Of a stretch of 64,000 nt of DNA, positions 34,344 through 45,668 are shown one piece after another (within the stretch, counting starts at the first letter, position 1; each line of letters opens with the position of its first letter). The stretch is from NCBI RefSeq assembly GCF_029269835.1, contig NZ_JARJBB010000006.1, positions 1-64,000 of the forward strand, in the 5' to 3' direction. A program made the position numbers and the translations under genes. Below the pieces are notes generated by a model. It saw nothing but the letters and a program-made list of their open reading frames with translations, had not been told where the DNA came from and did no database searches. This stretch comes from Streptomyces tropicalis (GTDB taxonomy: Bacteria > Actinomycetota > Actinomycetes > Streptomycetales > Streptomycetaceae).

Positions 34344-35699
34344 TCAGGAGCGCTGACGACCGAGCTGCTTGCGGGTCCACTCGACGGCGTCGGCGTACCG
34401 GGCCTCGGCACCGTGCCGGCTCGGGGTGTAGTAGGAGCGGTCCTTCAGGGCGTCCGGTGCGTACTGCTGGGCGGCGATGCCCTCGGGCAGGTCGTGCGGG
34501 TAGACGTAGCCCCGGGCGTGGCCGAGCTCGGCGGCGCCCTTGTAGTGGCCGTCGCGCAGGTGGGCGGGGACCGGTCCGGCCTTGCCGGCGCGCACGTCCT
34601 GCAGAGCGGCGCCGATCGCCGTGGTGGCCGAGTTGGACTTGGGGGCCAGGGCGAGGGCGATGGTGGCGTGGCTGAGGGTGAGCGCGGCCTCCGGGAAGCC
34701 GATCATCGCCACGGCCTGGGCGGCGGCCACGGCGACGGGCAGGGCCTGCGGGTCTGCCAGGCCGATGTCCTCGCTGGCGGAGATCATCAGGCGGCGGGCG
34801 ATGAAGCGGGGGTCTTCGCCGGCCTCGATCATCCGGGCCAGGTAGTGCAGGGCGGCGTCGACGTCGGAGCCGCGGATCGACTTGATCAGGGCGCTGGCGA
34901 CGTCGTAGTGCTGGTCCCCGTCGCGGTCGTAGGCAACGGCGGCCCGGTCGACCGTCTCCTCCAGGGTCCGCAGCCCGATCCCGCTCTCGCCCTTGTCCAG
35001 GGCGGCTCCGGCGGCCGCCTCCAGGGCGGTCAGGGCACGGCGCGCGTCGCCGCCGGCGATCCGCAGGAGATGGGCCTCGGTGTCCTCGGGGAGGGTGACC
35101 GCGCTCCTCAGTCCGCGCTCGTCGGCGAGGGCGCGGCGCAGCAGGCCCCGCACGTCGTCGTCGGTGAGCGGTTCGAGGGTGAGCAGGAGGGAGCGGGAGA
35201 GCAGGGGGGAGATGACCGAGAAGTACGGGTTCTCGGTGGTGGCCGCGATCAGGGTGACCCAGCGGTTCTCCACCGCGGGGAGCAGGGAGTCCTGCTGGGC
35301 CTTGCTGAAGCGGTGGATCTCGTCGAGGAAGAGGACGGTCTCCTGGCCGTAGCCGCCGGAGGCGCGGCGGGCGCCGTCGATGACCGCGCGCACCTCCTTG
35401 ACGCCCGCCGTGATCGCCGACAGCTCCACGAAGCGCTTGTTGGTCGCCTTGGAGACGACGTACGCCAGGGTGGTCTTGCCGGTCCCGGGCGGGCCCCACA
35501 GGATCACCGACGAGGGCCCCGCCGGGCCGCCCGCACCCTCGCCGACCAGGCGGCGCAGCGGGGAGCCCGGCTTCAGAAGGTGCTGCTGGCCCACGACCTC
35601 GTCGAGGGTGCGGGGGCGCATCCGCACCGCGAGGGGGCTCGCGGACGGGTCCTTCTCCTGGCGTTCTTCTGCTGCGGCGGTGAACAGGTCGGGCTCCAC
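34344..35699 (-). CDS. rarA: RarA (MgsA/WRNIP1-type) replication-associated recombination AAA+ ATPase
   Basis: 451 residues. The AAA+ core begins [20 protein letters not shown]. Walker A is [13 protein letters not shown], Walker B is [16 protein letters not shown], sensor 1 is [13 protein letters not shown], and the arginine-rich [16 protein letters not shown] follows. The C-terminal tetramerisation region has [20 protein letters not shown] and [19 protein letters not shown], diagnostic of RarA rather than clamp loaders. It acts at stalled forks. I used the GTG at 35699 (VEPDLF); a GTG eight codons upstream is possible. Confidence 0.95.
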   Translation of the reverse strand: MEPDLFTAAAEERQEKDPSASPLAVRMRPRTLDEVVGQQHLLKPGSPLRRLVGEGAGGPAGPSSVILWGPPGTGKTTLAYVVSKATNKRFVELSAITAGVKEVRAVIDGARRASGGYGQETVLFLDEIHRFSKAQQDSLLPAVENRWVTLIAATTENPYFSVISPLLSRSLLLTLEPLTDDDVRGLLRRALADERGLRSAVTLPEDTEAHLLRIAGGDARRALTALEAAAGAALDKGESGIGLRTLEETVDRAAVAYDRDGDQHYDVASALIKSIRGSDVDAALHYLARMIEAGEDPRFIARRLMISASEDIGLADPQALPVAVAAAQAVAMIGFPEAALTLSHATIALALAPKSNSATTAIGAALQDVRAGKAGPVPAHLRDGHYKGAAELGHARGYVYPHDLPEGIAAQQYAPDALKDRSYYTPSRHGAEARYADAVEWTRKQLGRQRS

Positions 35700-35757
35700 G
35701 TCCGCAACCCTATGCCACCGCACCGACAGCGCCCCCGGCCCGGCGGGCGGCCCCGGC

Positions 35758-36414
35758 TCAGGCCCAGAGGCTGCTGCCCCAGCGGGTGAGGATCAGCATG
35801 GCGATCACACCGCAGTGGGTGACCGGGAGCACCCAGGTGAACTCGGCGAGGAAGTTCTTCACCGGGCGCGGGGCCCGCAGGAAGCCGTGGCGGACGTTGA
35901 ACGAGGTCACGTACCAGAACATCGTGATGGTGGCGACCCAGGCCAGCGAGCACCAGAGGCACAGCGCGTTGATGCGGTACAGCGACTGGAACTGCAGCCA
36001 GGTCACGAAGGCGACGCCGAACAGCGTGCCGAAGTTGAAGGTGCGCCAGTACCAGCGCGGGAAGTGGGCGCGGGCGAGGAGACTCATCCCGACGCAGATC
36101 ACGATGCCGTAGGCGACCAGGCCGAGCATCGGGTTGGGGAACCCGAAGACGGCGGCCTGCTTGCTCTCCATGACGCTGCCGCAGGACACGATCGGGTTGA
36201 GGCTGCAGCTGGGGGTGAACGTCTTGCCGCTCACCTTGCCCTCGAGGATCTTGAACTTGTCCAGGGTGATGACCCACGCGGCGAGCAGGCCGGCCGCCCC
36301 GGTGATCACCAGCAGCAGGGCGAAGGCGCGGCTGCCGCCCACCGTCCGCGGGGCTCCCTCCGTGTGCTCCGCTTCCGGCTCGGTGGAGACGTCGTTGACT
36401 GTCGTCTTGCTCAT
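35758..36414 (-). CDS. Vitamin K epoxide reductase (VKOR) family membrane protein
   Basis: 218 residues with about five membrane helices. VKORs oxidise a DsbA-like partner and pass electrons to quinone, supporting disulfide formation outside the membrane. The loop cysteines are in [18 protein letters not shown], and the catalytic CxxC is CLWC in [20 protein letters not shown] conserved [14 protein letters not shown] lies between them. No thioredoxin-like partner is adjacent. The ATG at 36414 is the first good start after a GC-rich spacer. Confidence 0.93.
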   Translation of the reverse strand: MSKTTVNDVSTEPEAEHTEGAPRTVGGSRAFALLLVITGAAGLLAAWVITLDKFKILEGKVSGKTFTPSCSLNPIVSCGSVMESKQAAVFGFPNPMLGLVAYGIVICVGMSLLARAHFPRWYWRTFNFGTLFGVAFVTWLQFQSLYRINALCLWCSLAWVATITMFWYVTSFNVRHGFLRAPRPVKNFLAEFTWVLPVTHCGVIAMLILTRWGSSLWA

Positions 36415-36691
36415 CACGCCGATTCCGTCACTCGAGAACTGGAAAACCTTCGGGCACGGCCATTGTGCCGCACGCGTGCCCGCGTCCACCGTCCGGCGGA
36501 CACAGGGAAGTACGGACGGCGGCCCCGGGGCGTTCGGATCCGGACAGGGGGGCGGCCCGGTGACGGAGGGGTTCGCGGGGCGCGCGGTGCCGGACGGGCG
36601 GGGAGCGACGGGCGGGGGGACGGTCGCGCGGGCGGGGTTTTTTCGTCCGTGGGGATGACGTCCCGGGCGGCGGGTTGACGGCTGCGGGTGA

Positions 36692-36749
36692 CACGGGCGC
36701 CGCGTCCTCCCGGAGGACGGCACGGGCGCCGGGCCCTCCCGGAGGACCC
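36692..36749. repeat. 29-bp tandem duplication of a hairpin sequence
   Basis: Two adjacent 29-base units (36692-36720 and 36721-36749), both beginning CACGGGCGCCG and containing CCTCCCGGAGGAC, identical at 25 of 29 positions. Each unit holds the same small inverted repeat CCTCC/GGAGG. It lies just beyond the 3' end of hisS. Confidence 0.85.
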
Positions 36750-36756
36750 GGCGCCC
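36724..36756 (-). terminator. hisS terminator-like hairpin
   Basis: Arms GGGCGCCGGG (36724-36733) and CCCGGCGCCC (36747-36756) with a further inner CCTCC/GGAGG, located 33 bases after the hisS stop on the minus strand. No T-tract. Confidence 0.6.
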
Positions 36757-36788
36757 GGTGCTGCCGGCGCGGTGGAGCGGGCGGTGCG

Positions 36789-38051
36789 TCAGCCGAGCCG
36801 CGACTCCAGCTCGGCGACGATCTCGTTGACGCCGATCGCGGACTGCTCGCCGGACTCCATGTCCTTCAGCTGGACGACACCCTCGGCGAGGTCCCGCTCA
36901 CCGGCGACGACCGTGTAGCGGGCTCCGCTGCGGTGGGCGTTCTTCATGGCGCCCTTGAGGCCCTTGCCGCCGTAGGCGAAGTCCGTCGCGATGCCGACCT
37001 TGCGCAGCTCGGTGACCTTCGCGAACAGCACGCGGCGGGCCTCCTCCCCGAGCGGGACGGCGTACACGCTGGTGGTGGACGGGAGCGGGAGCTCCACGCC
37101 CTCCGCCTCCAGTGCCAGCACCGTGCGGTCGACGCCGAGGGCCCAGCCGACCGACGGCAGCGCGGGACCGCCGATCATCTCGGACAGGCCGTCGTAGCGC
37201 CCGCCGCCGCCGACCGCGGACTGGGAGCCCAGGCCGTCGTGGACGAACTCGAAGGTCGTGCGGGTGTAGTAGTCCAGGCCGCGCACCAGCTTGGGGTCGT
37301 CCTCGAAGGAGACGCCCGCCGCGGTGATCAGCTCGCGGACCTCCTCGTGGTACGCCTTGCACGCGTCGCACAGGTAGTCGCGCAGCATGGGCGCGCCGGT
37401 GAGCTGCTTCTGCACCGACTCGCGCTTGTCGTCGAGGACGCGCAGCGGGTTGATGTCGACGCGGCGCCGGGTGTCGTCGTCCAGGTCCAGGCCGCGCAGG
37501 AAGTCCTGGAGCGCGGCGCGGTAGACCGGGCGGCACTCCTGGTCGCCGAGCGAGTTCAGCAGGATGCGGAAGTTCCGCAGGCCCAGGGAGCGGTACGCCT
37601 GGTCGGCCAGGATGATCAGCTCGGCGTCCAGCGCCGGGTCCTCGGCGCCGATCGCCTCGGCGCCGACCTGGGAGAAGTGGCGGTAGCGGCCCTTCTGCGG
37701 CTTCTCGTAGCGGTAGTACGAGCCCGAGTACCAGAGCTTGACCGGGAGGTTGCCGGCCTTGTGCAGGTTGGCCTCCAGGGCCGCGCGCAGCACGGACGCG
37801 GTGCCCTCGGGGCGCAGCGCCAGCCGGTCGCCGCCCTTGGTCTCGAAGGCGTACATCTCCTTGGTGACGATGTCGGTGGACTCGCCGACACCGCGCGCGA
37901 ACAGCTCCACGCTCTCGAAGCCGGGCGTCTCGATGTAGCCGTACCCGGAGGTGCGCAGCGGGGCGGAGATGGCCTCGCGGACCGCGAGGTAGGTCGCGGA
38001 GTGCGGCGGGATCAGGTCGTACGTGCCCTTGGGGGCCTTGAAGGTGCTCAC
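36789..38051 (-). CDS. hisS: Histidyl-tRNA synthetase
   Basis: A 420-residue class II HisRS. The N-terminus has [13 protein letters not shown], motif 2 is [20 protein letters not shown] with [24 protein letters not shown] binds ATP/His, and the histidine-A-like segment is [15 protein letters not shown]. The anticodon-binding domain is C-terminal. The GTG start lies 13 bases after the stop of the metallo-hydrolase gene, so both share a transcript and no T-box leader is present. Confidence 0.97.
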   Translation of the reverse strand: MSTFKAPKGTYDLIPPHSATYLAVREAISAPLRTSGYGYIETPGFESVELFARGVGESTDIVTKEMYAFETKGGDRLALRPEGTASVLRAALEANLHKAGNLPVKLWYSGSYYRYEKPQKGRYRHFSQVGAEAIGAEDPALDAELIILADQAYRSLGLRNFRILLNSLGDQECRPVYRAALQDFLRGLDLDDDTRRRVDINPLRVLDDKRESVQKQLTGAPMLRDYLCDACKAYHEEVRELITAAGVSFEDDPKLVRGLDYYTRTTFEFVHDGLGSQSAVGGGGRYDGLSEMIGGPALPSVGWALGVDRTVLALEAEGVELPLPSTTSVYAVPLGEEARRVLFAKVTELRKVGIATDFAYGGKGLKGAMKNAHRSGARYTVVAGERDLAEGVVQLKDMESGEQSAIGVNEIVAELESRLG

Positions 38052-38064
38052 GGAAGGTCTCTCG

Positions 38065-38781
38065 TCACATTCCTCGTCGGGGAGCCTCGGCGGCGCCGTG
38101 CTCCTGGCGGCCCGCCGCCACCTGCCGCAGATACGGGTTGGTGGCGCGCTCCTGGCCGATGGTCGTCTGGGGGCCGTGGCCGGACAGCACCACGGTCGAG
38201 TCGTCGAGCGGCAGGCACACGCGGGCCAGCGAGTCGAGCATCTCGGCCATGTCGCCGCCGGGCAGGTCGGTACGTCCGACGGAGCCGGCGAACAGCAGAT
38301 CCCCGGAGAAGAAGACCTGCGGGACGTCCGCGGCCTCGGGCATCCGGAAGGTCACCGACCCCTTGGTATGGCCCGGCGCGTGCGCGACGGAGAACGACAA
38401 CCCGGCCAGGTCCAGCCGGGCGCCGTCGGCGAGTTCCCGTACGTCGTCGGGCTCCCCCACGGTCAGCTCGCCCATCAGCGGCATCCCGATGGAGCGGCCG
38501 AGCGCCTTCTCGGGGTCGCTCATCATGTACCGGTCGGAGGGGTGGATCCAGGCGGGCACGTCGTGGGCGCCGCACACCGGGACGACCGAGGCGACGTGGT
38601 CGATGTGGCCGTGGGTGAGGACGACGGCGACGGGCTTGAGCCGATGCTTGGCGATCGCCTCCTCGACTCCCTGGGCGGCCTGGTGGCCGGGGTCGATGAT
38701 CACGCACTCCTCGCCGGCGGCGGGGGCGACGAGATAGCAGTTCGTCCCCCAGGCCCCGGCGGGGAACCCGGCAATGAGCAC
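38065..38781 (-). CDS. Metallo-beta-lactamase-fold hydrolase (glyoxalase II-like)
   Basis: 238 residues. Metal ligands are [10 protein letters not shown] (HxHxDH), APGHTKGS (His), [19 protein letters not shown] (bridging Asp) and [13 protein letters not shown] (last His). This set fits the glyoxalase II-type subfamily of thiolester hydrolases, but the physiological substrate is unknown. The GTG at 38781 ([17 protein letters not shown]) has GAGGGA upstream. It pairs with hisS in many Streptomyces genomes. The neighbouring cyclophilin gene is divergent. Confidence 0.9.
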   Translation of the reverse strand: MLIAGFPAGAWGTNCYLVAPAAGEECVIIDPGHQAAQGVEEAIAKHRLKPVAVVLTHGHIDHVASVVPVCGAHDVPAWIHPSDRYMMSDPEKALGRSIGMPLMGELTVGEPDDVRELADGARLDLAGLSFSVAHAPGHTKGSVTFRMPEAADVPQVFFSGDLLFAGSVGRTDLPGGDMAEMLDSLARVCLPLDDSTVVLSGHGPQTTIGQERATNPYLRQVAAGRQEHGAAEAPRRGM

Positions 38782-38980
38782 GATCGTCCCTCGTTGTGTC
38801 GGTTCGGGTGTGGTCCACGGCGACCGCGCGCGTGCGCACTCGGCCACCGCCCGTCGTCAGAGCCTACCGGCGCTGCCGAATCCTCAGCGAACCCATATAC
38901 GGTACGGGTCACACGCCAGCGGTCGGCCCACAGGACGCTCGGGTACCGGTCGACGCACGAGACGCATGAGGAGAAACCCG

Positions 38981-39808
38981 GTGGTCACCCAGGAACAGCG
39001 GCGCCGTCAGCTCGCCCGGGAGAAGTTCTTGCGGCAGCAGCAGCGGCGCACCGAGGCGCGGCGCAAGGCGCGCGTCCGCAACTCCGTGATCGCGTCGGTG
39101 CTCGGCGTGGTCGTGATCGGCAGCGTCGCGCTGTACACGACCGGCGTCCTCAGGAGCGACGGCAAGGACGACGTCTCCGCGCGGCCCACGCCGAGCGCCC
39201 CGGCCACGAGCAAGGCGCCGGACCCGTGCGCCAAGCCGGCCGCCGGTGCGGTGAAGAAGCTGAAGTTCGCCAAGGAGCCGGCGATGGCCATCGACACCTC
39301 GGCGAAGTACACGATGAAGCTCGCGACGACGTGCGGCGAGATCGACCTCCCGCTGAAGACGGCGGCCGCCCCGCACACCGTCAACTCCTTCGCCTTCCTC
39401 GCCGGCAAGGGCTACTTCGACCACTCCAAGTGCCACCGGCTCACCACCGCGGGCATCTACGTGCTGCAGTGCGGCGACCCCACCGGCACCGGCATGGGCG
39501 GCCCCGGCTACACGCTCCCCGACGAGAACCTGAAGGACAGGAGCCTGAAGGCCAACGTGTACCCGGCGGGCACGGTGGCGATGGCGAACACCGGGAAGCC
39601 GCACACGGGGGGCAGCCAGTTCTTCCTCGTCTACCAGGACAGCCAGCTGCCGCCCAGCTACACGCCGTTCGGCACGGTGTCCGCGTCGGGCATGAAGGTC
39701 CTGAAGAAGATCGCGGCCGCCGGGGCGCAGCCGGCCGACCCGACCACGCAGAACACGGCCCCCAACGCGACCGTGGTGATCAACAGCGCGACGGTGGCGA
39801 AGTCCTGA
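38981..39808 (+). CDS. Membrane-anchored cyclophilin-type peptidyl-prolyl isomerase
   Basis: 275 residues. A basic, glutamine-rich cytoplasmic N-terminus (QEQRRRQLAREKFLRQQQ) is followed by one membrane helix (VIASVLGVVVIGSVALY) and a Thr/Pro/Ser linker. The cyclophilin domain (about 95-270) has CHRLTTAGIYVLQCGDPTG, GGPGYTLPDENL, AMANTGKPHTGGSQFFL and TPFGTV. The catalytic Arg is present, but the usual FxxQGG core is LQCG. It probably acts on exported proteins. I chose the GTG at 38981 because GAGGAG lies seven bases upstream; an ATG five codons earlier overlaps that ribosome-binding site. Confidence 0.92.
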   Translation: MVTQEQRRRQLAREKFLRQQQRRTEARRKARVRNSVIASVLGVVVIGSVALYTTGVLRSDGKDDVSARPTPSAPATSKAPDPCAKPAAGAVKKLKFAKEPAMAIDTSAKYTMKLATTCGEIDLPLKTAAAPHTVNSFAFLAGKGYFDHSKCHRLTTAGIYVLQCGDPTGTGMGGPGYTLPDENLKDRSLKANVYPAGTVAMANTGKPHTGGSQFFLVYQDSQLPPSYTPFGTVSASGMKVLKKIAAAGAQPADPTTQNTAPNATVVINSATVAKS

Positions 39809-39954
39809 AGGTCAGGACGGTCAACTGCGGAATTTCGGTCGCGCTGGATGCGGACAGGCCGCCCGCCGGTCGCCTATGTTGGCCGTGACGAAACTGTGGA
39901 CGATGCCCGGGGGAGCTCGAAGGCCCCCCGCAGGCATCATGTGGAGGAGGCGCT

Positions 39955-41184
39955 GTGAGCAGCGACCCGTGGGGCCGCGTCGACGAGACGGGGACCGTGT
40001 ACGTGCGTACGGCCGACGGCGAGCAGGTCGTCGGTTCCTGGCAGGCAGGCTCCCCCGAGGAGGCGCTGGCCTACTTCGAGCGCAAGTACGAGGGCCTGGT
40101 TGTCGAGATCGGCCTCCTCGAGAAGCGAGTGCAGACCACCGACCTGTCGGCCAAGGACGCCCAGGTCGCCATCGACCATCTCCGTGAGCAGGTCGAGGCG
40201 CACCACGCGGTGGGCGACCTGGACGCCCTGCGGGCGCGCCTGGACAAGCTGGTCGCGACGGTGGACGCACGGCGCGAGGAGCGCAAGGTGCAGCGTGCCA
40301 AGCAGGCCGACGAGGCCCGGCACGCCAAGGAGGCCCTGGTGGCCGAGGCGGAGGAGCTGGCGCAGTCCGAGCAGTGGCGGGCGGCCGGTGAGCGGCTGCG
40401 CGCCCTGGTGGACACCTGGAAGGGGCTGCCGCGGCTGGACCGCAAGTCCGACGACGAGCTGTGGCACCGCTTCTCGCATGCCCGGTCGGCGTTCTCCAAG
40501 CGCCGCAAGGGGCACTTCGCGCAGCTGGACGCGCAGCGCGAGGAGGCGCGCCGGACCAAGGAGCGCCTGGTCGCCGAGGCCGAGGCGCTGTCGGGTTCGA
40601 CGGACTGGGGGCCGACGGCGGCCGGGTACCGCGACCTGATGACGCAGTGGAAGGCCGCGGGCCGTGCCCAGCGCGAGCACGAGGACGACCTGTGGAACCG
40701 CTTCCGCGGCGCCCAGGACGTCTTCTTCGCCGCCCGCAGCGCGGTCTTCGCGGAGCGGGACGCCGAGCAGTCGGAGAACCTGAAGCTGAAGGAGGAGCTG
40801 GCCGAGGAGGCCGAGAAGCTGCTGCCGATCACGGACCTGAAGGCCGCCCGGGCCGCCTTCCGCTCGATCAACGAGCGGTGGGAGGCCGTCGGCCATGTGC
40901 CCCGGGACGCCCGTCCCCGGGTCGAGGGCCGGATGCACGCGGTGGACCGGGCCCTCCAGGACGCCGAGGAGACCGAGTGGCGCCGGACCAACCCGGAGGC
41001 ACGCGCGCGTGCCGCGGGTCTGACCGGTCAGCTCCAGTCCGCGGTGGACAAGCTGCGGGGCCAGATCGAGCAGGCGCGCGCGCAGGGCAACACCGCGCGG
41101 GCCGAGAAGCTCGAGCGGGAGCTGGAGGGCCGCCAGGCACTCCTCGACCAGGCGCTGAAGGGCCTGGAGGAGTTCGGCGGCTAG
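39955..41184 (+). CDS. DUF349-repeat coiled-coil protein
   Basis: 409 residues. The N-terminal segment (DPWGRVDETGTVYVRTADGE) is a short beta region conserved in Streptomyces. The rest is charged and helical, with repeated DUF349 units marked by WRAAGERLRALVDTWKGLP, GPTAAGYRDLMTQWKAAG and ARAAFRSINERWEAVGHVP. Such proteins are of unknown function; related E. coli YhgF-unlike helical proteins have been tied to stress. The C-terminus is a coiled coil. GTG start with GAGGAG upstream. It ends at the hairpin at 41205-41234. Confidence 0.9.
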   Translation: MSSDPWGRVDETGTVYVRTADGEQVVGSWQAGSPEEALAYFERKYEGLVVEIGLLEKRVQTTDLSAKDAQVAIDHLREQVEAHHAVGDLDALRARLDKLVATVDARREERKVQRAKQADEARHAKEALVAEAEELAQSEQWRAAGERLRALVDTWKGLPRLDRKSDDELWHRFSHARSAFSKRRKGHFAQLDAQREEARRTKERLVAEAEALSGSTDWGPTAAGYRDLMTQWKAAGRAQREHEDDLWNRFRGAQDVFFAARSAVFAERDAEQSENLKLKEELAEEAEKLLPITDLKAARAAFRSINERWEAVGHVPRDARPRVEGRMHAVDRALQDAEETEWRRTNPEARARAAGLTGQLQSAVDKLRGQIEQARAQGNTARAEKLERELEGRQALLDQALKGLEEFGG

Positions 41185-41204
41185 CAGCTCGCTGAGTCGG
41201 GATT

Positions 41205-41234
41205 CTGGCCCCGGTCCGCCCGGATCGGGGCCAG
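41205..41234 (+). terminator. Terminator hairpin after the DUF349 gene
   Basis: Arms CTGGCCCCG (41205-41213) and CGGGGCCAG (41226-41234), with further inner pairing GTCCG/CGGAT. It begins 21 bases after the stop codon. Confidence 0.75.
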
Positions 41235-41468
41235 TCTGCACGGGGGCGCCGTTCCCGCCGTCGGCACCCGCCTGCGCCGGCTCCTCGCCCGGTGGATTCC
41301 AGGGATCTCCGGTGCAGAGCACGACATCAGGTCCACCTGCAGCGGAGAGTCCGGCCGTTCCCGTGGCCAGAGAGCGTGCAACCCGGGCGGCACGATGATC
41401 TTCACCGGTACGGTACTCAGGTAGGGACCGCGGACTCCGCCACAGCCGAGTCGCAGCAACCCGAGGCT

Positions 41469-41705
41469 GTGGCCCGTCTTCGGAACTTCGTGACGAGACC
41501 CGACCGGAGGAGAGTCGGCACGAAGCCTCTCCGGGCACCTTTCTCAGGCCTCGTCCTGGGTGTCCTTCCGGCCCTGACAGGCCTGGGGCATCTGGCAACG
41601 GAGCCGGAGAAGTCCGGATGGATCGTGGCCCTGGGAGCCCTGCTCACCGGGTCCGGTCCTTTCCTGGCCACCGAATACACGGTGCGTCTTCGACGAACGC
41701 GCTGA
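41469..41705 (+). CDS. Possible small membrane protein or gene remnant
   Basis: An open frame ending at 41705 whose last 60 residues contain two hydrophobic stretches (FSGLVLGVLPALTGLGHLA and WIVALGALLTGSGPFLA) and a basic C-terminus, as expected of a small membrane protein. The frame is open further upstream, and the GTG used here lacks a clear ribosome-binding site. Third-position GC is lower than in neighbouring genes. I recognise no family. It could be a decayed gene. Confidence 0.3.
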   Translation: MARLRNFVTRPDRRRVGTKPLRAPFSGLVLGVLPALTGLGHLATEPEKSGWIVALGALLTGSGPFLATEYTVRLRRTR

Positions 41706-41734
41706 GCGTGTCACGGACAGACCGTTCTTCAATG

Positions 41735-41777
41735 ACGCACAACGCCCGGCCAGGCTTCCTGGCCGGGCGTTGTGCGT
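41735..41777. terminator. 20-bp perfect terminator after relA
   Basis: Arms ACGCACAACGCCCGGCCAGG and CCTGGCCGGGCGTTGTGCGT are perfectly complementary around a three-base loop. It lies 50 bases beyond the relA stop on the minus strand and downstream of the weak plus-strand frame, so it can act in both directions. Confidence 0.85.
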
Positions 41778-41826
41778 GCAGCACGGTGCGCGACGCCACC
41801 ATGTGTCCCGAGCAGGCGGCTGCTCC

Positions 41827-44355
<2,529 letters not shown>

Positions 44356-44454
44356 GAGGGCTCCTCGTGCGCGATCCGGGTCCCCCGGTCAGGCTCCGGA
44401 GATCCCATGGTAGCGAGCGGACGTCCCGGGCGACGACGAGGTGGTGTGCGGCCC

Positions 44455-44487
44455 GTCGGGGACCCGGACACGGCCCGGGTCCCCGAC
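44455..44487 (-). terminator. Hairpin between the secreted-protein gene and relA
   Basis: Perfect 13-bp stem, arms GTCGGGGACCCGG and CCGGGTCCCCGAC with a seven-base loop, about 45 bases beyond the stop of the 136-residue gene and 100 bases before relA. It should separate the two transcripts. Confidence 0.7.
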
Positions 44488-44530
44488 ATCGCTCCGCCTA
44501 CCGATCAGATCGCCGGCAGCGGGGCACGCG

Positions 44531-44941
44531 TCACTTCCAGTTGAAGAGCGCCGCGTTCTTCACCTGCATCTGCTTCTCGGCCAGCACGTTCCCCCACGGC
44601 ACGGTGACGGAGCCGCTCTTGCCGCAGCCGGCGTTGTACCAGGTCTTCTTTCCGTTCTTGAAGCCCTCCACCTTGACGCAGATCGCGCCGCCCTTCCAGA
44701 CAGCCCAGGAGTAGCCCATCCGCAGCCCGGGGCGCCCGAAGTGGCCGCAGCCGTCCTTGACGGTGCTCCACTTGAACGGGAGGCTGCCCGCGCGGATCCA
44801 CTCGCCGCAGCTGGCCGCCACGGGGTGAGGGGACTTGGCCACCGCGACCGGAGTGGCGCTGGCCGGCGCCGCTGCGGCGGTGAGCGCGGCCAGCGAGAGC
44901 GCTGTGACGATCCCCGTGGTGAACTTGCCCGACTTGCTCAT
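44531..44941 (-). CDS. Small secreted four-cysteine protein of unknown function
   Basis: 136 residues. A clear Sec signal peptide (MSKSGKFTTGIVTALSLAAL... ending PASA, cleavage near residue 29) leaves a mature protein of about 107 residues. Cysteines at 45, 65, 88 and 106 could form two disulfides. The mature part is basic and aromatic-rich (WIRAGSLPFKWSTVKDGCG, MGYSWAVWKGGAICVKVEGF, TWYNAGCG, ending NWK). I recognise no family. The ATG has an ideal GGAGGATTCA ribosome-binding site, so it is a real gene. It sits between apt and relA with its own downstream terminator. Confidence 0.82.
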   Translation of the reverse strand: MSKSGKFTTGIVTALSLAALTAAAAPASATPVAVAKSPHPVAASCGEWIRAGSLPFKWSTVKDGCGHFGRPGLRMGYSWAVWKGGAICVKVEGFKNGKKTWYNAGCGKSGSVTVPWGNVLAEKQMQVKNAALFNWK

Positions 44942-45074
44942 TGAATCCTCCTATGTGATGCCCTGGTCAGTGGCATCGGAGAGATCCAATCACCCAGAGC
45001 CAGCAGGCGAACACATTCTTGAGGAACATCTGAGCTAATTTCGCATGTGCATGACGCCCGCGGACGGCCATGAC

Positions 45075-45111
45075 GCGAAGGGCGCCCGGCGATGTGCCGG
45101 GCGCCCTTCGC
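45075..45111 (-). terminator. 16-bp perfect terminator after apt
   Basis: Arms GCGAAGGGCGCCCGGC and GCCGGGCGCCCTTCGC with a five-base loop, 17 bases beyond the apt stop. It should end the yajC-secD-secF-apt transcript. Confidence 0.85.
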
Positions 45112-45128
45112 GGTGGTGACGTTCTGAT

Positions 45129-45668
45129 TCAGACGGTGATCAGCGCCTCCAGCGGCGCCCCGGCGAGGGGCGCCTCCAGACGGGCGCGGCCGGACAGGAA
45201 GGCCAGCTCCATGAGGACCGCGACGCCCGCGACCTCGGCACCCGCCCGGCGGATCAGCTGCAGCGACGCCTCCGCTGTGCCGCCGGTGGCGAGCACGTCG
45301 TCGACGACGAGCACGCGGTCGCCGGGGAGCAGGTCCTCGGCGTGCACCTCGATCTCCGCGGAGCCGTACTCCAGGTCGTAGGCCTGGCTGAGCGTGGCTC
45401 CGGGGAGCTTGCCCGCCTTGCGGACCGGGATGAAGCCGAGTCCGGCACGGACGGCGACCGGGGCGCCCAGGATGAAGCCGCGGGCCTCCAGGCCGACGAT
45501 CTTCGTGGCGCCGGTGCGCAGGGCGATGTCCGCCAGCGCGTCGGTCAGCGCGGTGAACGCCGGCGGGTCCGCCAGGAGCGGGGTGATGTCCTTGAACATC
45601 ACGCCCGGCTCCGGATAGTCGGCCACGTCGCGGATGCGGCTGAGCAGCAGCTCCTCTATGTCGGTCAT
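45129..45668 (-). CDS. apt: Adenine phosphoribosyltransferase
   Basis: A 179-residue APRT salvaging adenine to AMP with PRPP. PRPP-binding loop DRVLVVDDVLATGGTAEAS, GLEARGFILGAPVAV, and the family N-terminus IRDVADYPEPGVMFKDITPL. The ATG at 45668 overlaps the secF stop (ATGA), so it is co-translated with the Sec genes. secD-secF-apt-relA order is typical of Actinobacteria. Here a small secreted gene intervenes before relA. Confidence 0.96.
   Translation of the reverse strand: MTDIEELLLSRIRDVADYPEPGVMFKDITPLLADPPAFTALTDALADIALRTGATKIVGLEARGFILGAPVAVRAGLGFIPVRKAGKLPGATLSQAYDLEYGSAEIEVHAEDLLPGDRVLVVDDVLATGGTAEASLQLIRRAGAEVAGVAVLMELAFLSGRARLEAPLAGAPLEALITV

Larger units (their letters stand above)
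36415..36788. other. Intergenic region between the VKOR gene and hisS
   Basis: 374 bases without a gene. It contains the 29-bp tandem duplication at 36692-36749 and the hisS terminator hairpin. The rest is very GC-rich. It must also contain the VKOR promoter, which I could not define. Confidence 0.6.
41185..41826. other. Gene-poor stretch between the DUF349 gene and relA
   Basis: 640 bases bounded by terminators at both ends (41205-41234 and 41735-41777). GC is lower and codon bias weaker than in the surroundings. The only coding candidate is the weak open frame reported at 41469-41705. Nothing else is recognisable, and no tRNA-like fold was seen. Confidence 0.5.

Noticed and set aside
41181..41459. 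Minus-strand frame of about 90 residues after the DUF349 gene
   Set aside because: It overlaps the terminator hairpin, has no ribosome-binding site and no recognisable sequence.
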